The notes under the pieces: generated by a model
Seen by the model: only the letters and a program-made list of their open reading frames with translations
Database searches by the model: none
What the model was told of the DNA's origin: nothing
Position numbers and translations under genes: made by a program
Source of the DNA: Utricularia gibba
Taxonomy: Eukaryota; Streptophyta; Magnoliopsida; Lamiales; Lentibulariaceae
Length of the DNA stretch: 64,000 bases
Direction of reading: 5' to 3'
NCBI GenBank assembly: GCA_002189035.1
Contig: NEEC01000015.1
Coordinates: forward strand, 682,001-746,000
Part shown: in pieces, positions 56,162 to 64,000 of the stretch
Layout: each line of letters opens with the position of its first letter
How positions within the stretch are numbered: the first letter of the stretch is position 1

Positions 56162-57856
56162 GTCGGTTGGAAAGGAAACTCGGAGGAAGGCGCCCTCGTG
56201 TAGGCATAAAGCTTCGCAAACTGCATGAGGAGATTACGTGGCGCTGGCGGAGGTGTCAAACGTGTACCTCAACGTCCAGTGGGCTGTCGTTAGTCATTCT
56301 CCCAAAATAATACATACTATTTTTATCGCGTATTAACTTGACCAAACAGCCCCTAATAATAGCAAGTAGTTCAATGCGCCGTACACTGTCGGGCTTGTTC
56401 GAATAGACATGGATATGGGCCTGGTCCGTAAAGCCCATGGGCTACATGGCGCTTAAATCGTGCTCTTCATATTAGCACAAATAAAAATATTCAAATATCT
56501 AACAATAATAATAATAAAACCATGGGTCAAGGTTTGGAGTTAAACGCCATTGACTTTGGATCATATTAAATGTTATTTCCATTGTCCATAGTTTGATTTA
56601 AAATAGTTTCTGAAAAAACTATTTTAAAAAGAATTATGTTTCTAAACACGAATGGTTTTTGCATAAATAATAATAGAATTTTAGATATATAAAAATATAT
56701 ATAAATCCAATTTTTCATTTTCTTTTTATAAAACCAACAACCATTTCTCTTAACATCCACAAACAAATAAATACCTTTAAAAAATTTATTTTCGAGAGCA
56801 TCATGTCATCCCATGTTACACCATCATACCTTCATCCTCAGCAGTCAACGCATTTGGAAGCTTGCAGCAGTCAACTTGGTGCAAGAATGAACCATGGCAA
56901 ATAACAACGCCCTGAGGCAATACTACTCTACGAAGGGGTGTGATAATCGGGGCAGATGCATGCATCCTGCGGACACACATCCTTTCTTTACTGGTCTACC
57001 TCACTCGTGTCTGCGATGATGTCAGCACGTGTGGAGTTGAATCTTGAAAGTTAGTTAACTCTTGGTATATGAAAGGTCGTTACTCGTGTCGCCGCAACAG
57101 AAGAAGCTGCAGAGTCCCTGCAAATGGTCAAATACACGAGTGAAGAACGAGAGAAACGCTGTTTAAGAAGTGTACTCGTCAAAAGATTTTGCACGTATCA
57201 CGGCACAAAAAAACGACATATGGAAATATAGAGATTAAAGCTCTCAAAATTTTTTTGTGGGTTATGTTTTTACTTTTATTTTTATTAAAAATAATTTTGA
57301 ACAAAATAATGCTTATTTTTATTTTTTTTAACAAAAATATTTTTTAATATAATTAAAAATAAAATTAGAAATACAAATACAAAATAGTTATTATATTTCT
57401 TATTTCTATTTTTGAAGTTAAATTTTCAAAAATATTTCTATTTCTGTAATTTTTTCACGATACTACATTTTTGTTTCTATTTATTCAAAAAAATTCTATT
57501 TTTACTTTTTACTTTTGAAAAAAAATAAAGAACATTCAAAAAAATTTTAATAACACTCCGCTATTGTTCTCAGCTTTTCAAATCTAAGTTGTAAATATTT
57601 TCTCAAAACAGGACAAGCTTCCGAATAAGAACAATTGCAGAGTAGAATCAAATGTTCCTGAACAAAGCCGGGAACCAGATAGCCTGCACTGTATGCTCCC
57701 CGTGAAATACCCCAGATGCATTATGGTTTCAACATCATTTGCATCGGCTCAGAAAAACTTTGACCTTTGGCATCATTTGCTCGGCAGTCGGCTCTATATA
57801 TTATTTCCTTGTCCTTTGGCATTCGTCACCACCATTCTTCTCTATTTCGGTCTCCC
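56162..57856. other. Intergenic region and expansin 1 promoter
   Basis: Housekeeping-type elements near 56420 serve the minus-strand gene. 57240-57560 is A/T-rich with homopolymer runs. CTATATATTA at about 57793-57802 is the likely TATA box for the expansin whose ATG is 57857. Confidence 0.55.
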
Positions 57857-58859
57857 ATGGCCTCTGTAGCCGTCGCCCTTCTTCTACTTTCGCTCTTCGC
57901 AGCTGGTTCTTGTCAAACGGGGTCATGGCAGAACGCTTACGCCACCTTCTATGGCGGCAGTGATGCCTCAGGGACCATGGGTTAGTTGTTTACAATGTCC
58001 TCATCCGCTTGATAAGATCTGTCATTGTAATCTGAACTTTCGAACACTAACATGTCGTTATATTCTGTTCACTCTGTCGAATCCAGTCATCTTTTTTTTT
58101 TTTTGATGGGGGAAATGCATGGGTGCAGGGGGAGCATGTGGCTATGGTGACTTGTACAGCCAAGGATACGGGACAAACACGGCGGCGCTGAGTACCGCTC
58201 TGTTCAATGACGGTCTAACGTGCGGTGCTTGTTATCAACTCCGATGCATCAACTCCTCAGGCAACTGCCTTCCGGGAACAATCAGGGTCACTGCCACCAA
58301 CTTCTGCCCCCCGAACTACAACCTCCCCAACGACAATGGTGGCTGGTGCAACCCGCCCCGAGTCCACTTCGACTTGGCCCAGCCCGCTTTCACCAGGATC
58401 GCCCAGTACCGTGCCGGAATCGTCCCCGTTTCCTACCGAAGGTGATCATGGGAACAGCAATAATAAATCTAACTCATCTTGCCCATCACATGCTCCATTT
58501 CAGCATCTTTTATATGTTTGTTCTTAGACATGTCATACTGAACGGCATGCCCACAGGGTCCCGTGCGTGAAGAACGGTGGGATCCGGTTCACGATCAACG
58601 GCAACTCTTACTTCAACCTGGTTCTCATCAGCAACGTCGCCGGCGCCGGCGACGTTCAGGCAGTTTCGATCAAGGGATCGAAGACCGAGTGGCAAGCCAT
58701 GAAGCGAAACTGGGGGCAGAATTGGCAAAGCAACGCGCTACTCGTTGGCCAGAGCCTCTCGTTTCAGGTGACCACCACGATGGGAAGACGGTCACGAGCT
58801 ACGATGTCGTCCCCGATTACTGGCAATTCGGACAGACATTCGAGGGCGATCAGGTCTAG
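57857..58859 (+). CDS. Alpha-expansin, first of a tandem pair (frame interrupted near the C-terminus)
   Basis: Exons 57857-57980, 58129-58441 and 58557-58859. The signal peptide is [19 protein letters not shown]. The double-psi barrel has [19 protein letters not shown], the Cys ladder and the HFDL motif; the CBM63-like C-terminal domain follows. Expansins loosen walls non-hydrolytically in the apoplast. After SLSFQVTT the frame shifts at about 58777: ACCACCACGATGGG lacks one base relative to the neighbour's ACC-ACT-AGC-GAT. With it the protein continues [20 protein letters not shown] and ends after EGDQV, 246 residues. The last residue is Val where family members end in Phe. Confidence 0.9.
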
Positions 58860-60776
58860 CAGCTCACACAGCAATTGTGCGTGCACATTAACATGAAAAA
58901 TAATCAACATATCGCCGTAGGGCGACGAAGCCGCGGCGGCCGGAACGCCCGCTTCTTCTTACTGCTGGTGTTTGATTACCGTTAGTTAATCTGTTTACTT
59001 GTCTTGAAACCAACTATCAATAAACTGCATTCCCACCAAAACTAATTATCAGAAATCGAAAAAAAAACCCTTTGGATTCGGTTTAATTCAATAACGCACG
59101 TGCTCAATCCAATATTTTACCACGTGGGGCATATTCCTGGAGCTGAAGTTTTCGCTGCGAATGACACTATCAAATCTGCGTGACGACTTACGGGTCATCA
59201 AAACGACGCCGGATTCTAAAAGACAGTGGACCTCTAGCCCTAATATTGCATTTTCTATTGGAATTATTTAAATAAATGTATATTCCAAGCGTGGATCTCC
59301 CGCTTCGCTCACGGGGCTTAAACTTCATTGACTAGAGTGACGTGGAATGTTCGCTTTTTTATATTAATTCTGAATTTACAAAAGAAAATGGGAACACTTG
59401 TTTCACTTTCATTTCCTTTGCTTCACGTTTCAGATACTAAACGAAATTAATTTACATACAATAAAAAATTAAATATATTTCGTAAAAAGTATTAATTATG
59501 ATGAGTTTGACATAACATTTTATAATTTTATCAATATGTAATATTTATGAACATTTTATGAGATATTGAAAATATGTAACATTACATGGAATATTATCAA
59601 AATACTCAATTTTATGAGATAAAGATAAAAATTACAAAGTAATAACGTTATGTAATATTTTGAAACCTCATAATGTTTCACGATTTAATTGTATCCTAAA
59701 ATTTAGACGATGATTTGATCATCATAAAGAATTTTCTGATGATAAAATTGATTAAGCTGTTACTCGTGCATGTGCCACGTAAAAAATGTATTTATTGGGT
59801 TGAAAATCAACCAAAAATAAATTCATAAAATATTTTCTTCAGGTACCATCCGTAGTTTACGTTAGTTTTCTGCCGACTTCTATTTTTAATGGCATTTCGG
59901 TCACTTGCACGAAACACGGGAAGTGAATTTGATTGTATAGTTGGCCAGAGTTGGAGTTTGTGACATTGCATTTGCTTGTTTAATTAAAGCAACGCGTGCC
60001 TCCGGTGCCTATTGACTTTTGGGCACGTTAAAATGTTACTTCCCTAGGCCATAGTTTTAGGGCTCTACATTAGAAATAGCGATAGGGTTACCAATTCCAA
60101 ATACCCCTACCCCCTACCAGGAGCATCATGACATGTCCGTAATTGCATTTTACGGAATACCTTGTAGTGATTTGTTATAGAAAAAAAAGAAGAAGAAGAA
60201 GTAGCTGCATGACTTTTGATATCAACTTTTCTATTAGAACGAACAATATCACATTTAGAATTTAAAGTGAATTAGTTAAATGTATTAAAAATTATAAATT
60301 ACTATTAATTGATTTGATTTAATTTTTTAATATGATTCATATTTTTTATATACTTGTGTTTCATTTTTCATGACTCATGTGTGATTGTTCGATTTATCGA
60401 ATCCTTAATTTCAATATTTTCTAAACATAGATGATGTTTTGAGTCTCCATTCAAAAATGTCTCACATGGAAGTAGTATTCCATTGTCTGTTCTCTGGAAC
60501 CTCAGGCGTATGCACCAAATTCATTGTCTTTTGTCGCTTTTTAGAGCAGTGGGCGTGATCGTAGGGCGGAGGGTTGGATTCACTCCCATGGGGTAGACTT
60601 TGGGAAATGGGGCAAGTGCATGTGCTCTCAGACGACTTCATTTTCTTTTTATTTCTCCCCTCGTCAGCTCCATTCCCTAACCGCTTTCTGTCCTCTCCAG
60701 GTGTATAAATATGTTATCTTCCGCTTCAGCATTCATCGATGCCATTCTCCTGCGCTCTTCTTCATTTCCCTCTTCA
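58860..60776. other. AT-rich intergenic region, expansin 2 promoter
   Basis: No gene seen. 59400-59800 and 60230-60420 are strongly AT-rich. TATAAAT at 60704-60710 fits a start site near 60735. That makes the ATG at 60777 the likely translation start and excludes the in-frame ATG at 60711. Confidence 0.55.
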
Positions 60777-61802
60777 ATGGCAGGAGTAATCGTCGCCCTC
60801 ATGCTCCTTTTCCTCTCCGCCGGTGGGTCGGCGCAGAACGGAGATTGGCACAACGCTTACGCCACTTTTTACGGCGGCAGCGATGCTTCCGGAACCATGG
60901 GTGAGTGTTTATATAAATTTCTTTCGTAGCTTTCAATACGAAACACAACGCTGTGAGGAAAATAGAGGCTATGGATTAAATTTGATAACCTTAGTTTATT
61001 AGGGTTTTTTTTTTTTGCTTTTTTTCTAATAAAAATATATCATGAAGGATATGTCCATGAGCATAGGTATGCTTCCTATGATGTCACATTAAGGTCTAAA
61101 TTCAATGTTGCGTATTGCAGGGGAGCCTGTGGTTACGGTGACTTGTACAGCCAAGGATACGGTACAAACACGGCAGCGTTAAGTACTGCCCTTTTCAACA
61201 ACGGCCAAACATGCGGCGCTTGTTACGAACTCCAGTGTGTCAACTCGCCGGGAAACTGCCTCGGGGGAGCATCATCGTCACCGCCACCAACTTCTGCCCG
61301 CCGAACAATAACCTCCCCAACGACAACGGCGGCTGGTGCACCGCCGCGGGAGCACTTCGACCTCTCCCAGCCCGCCTTCACGCAGATCGCACAGTACCGT
61401 GCCGGGATCGTCCCCGTTTCTTACCGAAGGTGACGCTGATGCCTGACGAATCGTCTATGCTTTGAAACAGCAACTTCGCTAAACTTTTGATGTACCAGGG
61501 TTCCGTGCGTGAAGAAGGGTGGGATCCGGTTCACCATCAACGGCCACTCGTACTTCAACCTGGTCCTCGTCACCAACGTCGCCGGCGCCGGCGATGTCCA
61601 AGCGGTTTCGATCAAGGGATCGAATACCGGATGGCAGGCCATGGCGCGAAATTGGGGGCAGAATTGGCAGAGCAACTCGTTTCTCGACGGACAGAGCCTC
61701 TCGTTCCAGGTCACCACTAGCGATGGCCAGACTGTCACGAGCTACAACGTCGCTCCGGCAAACTGGCAATTCGGACAGACATTTGACGGCGGCCAGTTCT
61801 AG
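60777..61802 (+). CDS. Alpha-expansin, second of the pair (frame interrupted several times)
   Basis: Exons 60777-60900, 61121-61429 and 61499-61802. Signal peptide [19 protein letters not shown]. Domain content and intron phases match the first copy, and the C-terminus is the normal FDGGQF. Exon 2 is 309 nt against 313 in the paralogue. One base is missing at its first G run (61121-61123), one in the five-G run at 61263-61267, and two near 61337-61345. Between the breaks the residues ([19 protein letters not shown]) are perfectly conserved. That is hard to reconcile with a pseudogene and fits uncorrected base losses. Restoring four bases gives 246 residues, as in the paralogue. Confidence 0.85.
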
Positions 61803-62203
61803 GTGTACCGTTCTTTCATCGTAGGGTACCGAAGCTGTGGTGGCTTGTACACCCGCTTCTTCTTCTTCTTCAATGTAACATGCACGTGCGTCAGGATGTA
61901 GGGGTTCTAACATGAGCCATATAATCCGTGTAATAAGGAGTATTCTCAAACAAAGTGTAGAATGCTTCGGAATATTGGGCTTTAATTAACGGGCCGAGCC
62001 CAAAACATATCTTACAAATAGATTGCGCTTTGTTTTCTAGGTATATTTTCCATAAAAAATCATTTATTGGCTGCGCTGGCATCACGGAATTTTTTTATTA
62101 AGAATATTTTAAAGGACTTCATTTTATGACATTTTTCTTGTTTTCTAAGGAAATTATTTTGCCAAAAACAAAGGAGAAGTGAAGCTTCAAGTCAACCGAA
62201 CAG
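61803..62203. other. Spacer and promoter of the macro-domain gene
   Basis: ATTGGGCTTTAATTAACGGGCCGAGCCCAAAA spans 61975-62006 as a cluster of TGGGC/GGGCC/GCCCA elements about 200 bp before the next ATG. The left part is the expansin 3' UTR. Confidence 0.5.
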
Positions 62204-63871
62204 ATGAGCTCGGCCGCTTCAATGTCCCAGCGACTTCAACGGCTCTCCCCTGTATGGAATTACCAAAAAGCCCTTGTCACTCCCCGTAGGTTTCCCCGTA
62301 TCTTACCCATCGACGGCGTCCTCGGCCTAGGGTTTCTCGCCGCCTCGTCGCCCCCGCCTCAGCGGTCTACGTGTTCGAGAAAGGTTTGTGGCGGAAAGCC
62401 GTTTCAGTTTTCGATGATGTCGAGCAGCAGGAGCAATGAAAGGCCGGTGGTGGAGTTTCGAATTTCAGATTCGAGTGTTTTAAAGATTCAGAAGGGGGAC
62501 ATAACCCGGTGGTCCGTCGATGGTTCCTCCGACGCCATTGTAATACTCTTTGCGCTATTTCATCCTTGTTGCTGTTTTAAAATATGTAGAGAAGAAATAT
62601 GGGAATTCTCGGATGCGTCGGTGTTGTTTCGGTTATTCGTGCTCCTTTTGATCGCATAATCTAGATTGAGGTCTTAAGCGAATCAAAATTAGATTTTTCA
62701 GGTGTTGGCAAAGTTGATTGTTTCCTTATCATTCTTATCAATTGAATTTAAGGTAGGATATCATGTGTGACTGGTATCACTCCACCGTATTTTTCTGAAG
62801 GAATTAATGCCTGGAAAATGATTTTTATCGTGTTTTCCCCATGAACATACACCCTTTACAATGGCGTCTAAATATGTTTCATTTGAGACATGCATAGGTG
62901 AATCCAGCTAATAACCGGATGCTTGGTGGTGGTGGTGCTGATGGAGGTAGACCTAACTGCTGTGATAGTTTTTACTTCGGATTTTGCATCATCTTTTGTA
63001 AGATTTTAGAATGTTATGTATGCATCCTGCTGATTTCATTCTTTTTTCCGATTTATCGTGTGAAGCTATACATGATGCTGCTGGACCAGAACTAAAGGCT
63101 GCTTGCTTTGAGATCCCAGAAGTTAAGATTGGAGTTCGCTGCCCCACCGGAGAAGCAAGAATTACACCGTATGCACATTCTATGTTGATCATGGGATTCA
63201 ATTCTGTTCCTTTTTTTTAATCTAATGATCAAATCTGTAAGTTTATAGAGGCTTTGGATTGCCGGCTTCTCATGTTATTCATACTGTTGGGCCCATCTAC
63301 GACAGTGATAAGAACCCTGAAGCCTCTTTGAGGAATGCATACAGGTAACCATCTGCATCCACTGTATGTTTTTAAGGACTGTTGTTGGTGAAGATGCTGA
63401 TGTTATCTTCTTTTTCTTTCGTGGTATATATTACAGGAACAGCTTACTCGTTGCTAAAGACAATGGTATCCAGTACATTGCATTTACTGCCATATCATGC
63501 GGAGCATTTGGGTATGCTGATTGCCTACAGCTTATGGAATGATCATTTTCCATTTTCGAGGGTGCTTTGTTAGCGTAACACCCTGAATGCAGATATCCGT
63601 GCGACGAAGCTGCATCTGTGGCAATCTCAACAGTGCTGGAATTTTCGGCTGAAATATCTGAGGTACATTCTACAATCATATTCATACCTGGAACTACCTT
63701 TTGTGTATCATAAAGGTTGTGTTTCTTCGCCTTACTGGGACTTGTGCTATTTTAAACTCAGATTAGGCCCTGAAAGCTTCTTGTGATGTGCTGCAGGTTC
63801 ACTTTGTTTTGTTTAGTGATGCCATTTACGATGCGTGGGTGGAGAAAGCCAGTGAGCTCCTGCAAAATTGA
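62204..63871 (+). CDS. Macro-domain (ADP-ribose-binding) protein, probably organelle-targeted
   Basis: Seven exons: 62204-62539, 62898-62946, 63066-63168, 63249-63344, 63437-63511, 63593-63662, 63797-63871; 267 residues. The first about 70 residues are Ser/Arg/Pro-rich without acids, as in transit peptides. The macro domain follows, with the ADP-ribose loops NPANNRMLGGGGADGAIHDAAG, GEARITPGFGLPA, HVIHTVGPIYDSDK and AFTAISCGAFGYP. MACROD-type enzymes remove ADP-ribose from proteins or hydrolyse O-acetyl-ADP-ribose. Catalytic activity is inferred from the loops. It ends in SELLQN. No frame damage. Confidence 0.93.
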
Positions 63872-64000
63872 TGCATCTTCCTATGCTGAACCTGCCACTG
63901 TCCTAACTTCAAGGGAAGCAGTACGTAGCTTGACAAGCATACTATCAATAATGTGTGGGATCTTCTACTGTTGTGTTTGAAACAGGTGCAAGTGGCTTCA
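63872..64000. other. 3' flank of the macro-domain gene
   Basis: Too short to assign; probably the 3' UTR. Confidence 0.4.

Noticed and set aside
60711-60776. Upstream in-frame ATG for expansin 2
   Set aside because: It directly abuts the TATA box at 60704 and so would not be in the mRNA. The next ATG starts a normal signal peptide.
1-64000. CRISPR arrays, operons, phage or other prokaryotic defence systems
   Set aside because: Spliced genes, plant-specific families and plant promoter elements throughout; no regularly spaced repeats or bacterial gene organisation.

Overview
This is nuclear DNA of a flowering plant. Genes are split by short introns with plant-type GT/AG borders. Many families are typical of land plants: CONSTANS-like B-box/CCT, alpha-expansin, XTH, GLUTAMINE DUMPER, BAHD acyltransferase, ERD3-type methyltransferase, a ubiquitin-RUB fusion, an RS-tailed cyclophilin and DUF1644. 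Gene density is high, about one gene per 2.5 kb. Introns are mostly 70-130 bp and I see one clear transposable element, so the genome is probably compact. The species cannot be named from this window.

Layout. 1-3471: 3' part of an ALA1-like P4-ATPase flippase (+). 4908-7173: PMT/ERD3-like methyltransferase (-). 7.2-12.9 kb: gene-poor, with a hAT-type MITE, an 18-G tract and a few unresolved coding-like fragments. 12.9-16.8 kb: BAHD acyltransferase and CDR1-type aspartic protease (+). 17.3-21.4 kb: SKIP25/KUF1-like F-box-kelch protein and Cwc21-domain splicing protein (-). 21.8-27.5 kb: aspartyl-tRNA synthetase (+), small DnaJ-type zinc protein (-), small membrane protein (+), DUF1644 zinc-finger protein (+). 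28.2-32.3 kb: EXO70 and a UGNT1-like nucleotide-sugar transporter (-). 33.6-36.1 kb: tandem XTH pair (+). 37.6-41.7 kb: GDU, a small two-exon gene and a CONSTANS-like gene (+). 42.7-43.5 kb: decayed ubiquitin-RUB gene. 44.3-47.1 kb: NAA50 and Ran (+). 48.2-49.6 kb: Agenet/ENT protein (-). 51.1-55.6 kb: CYP63/CYP95-type SR-cyclophilin (+). 56 kb: small membrane protein (-). 57.9-61.8 kb: tandem alpha-expansins (+). 62.2-63.9 kb: macro-domain protein (+).

The genes do not form one pathway. Two themes recur: cell-wall loosening (two XTHs, two expansins, with exocyst EXO70 and a UDP-sugar transporter nearby) and RNA or protein housekeeping (AspRS, Cwc21-like, SR-cyclophilin, Ran, NAA50). Promoters appear to split the same way. 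Most housekeeping genes have GGCCCA/TGGGCC elements, often in divergent pairs; most of the wall, defence and transport genes have a TATA box.

The most important cross-cutting observation is technical. At least eight otherwise well-conserved genes each carry one or more apparent single-base losses, nearly all in runs of G or C, after which the protein continues perfectly in another frame. This looks like residual assembly error rather than eight pseudogenes. I found no convincing new biological system. The best real novelties are a tandem exon duplication in the SR-cyclophilin, the decayed ubiquitin-RUB gene and the hAT MITE. All homology statements rest on memory of the families; no database search was run.
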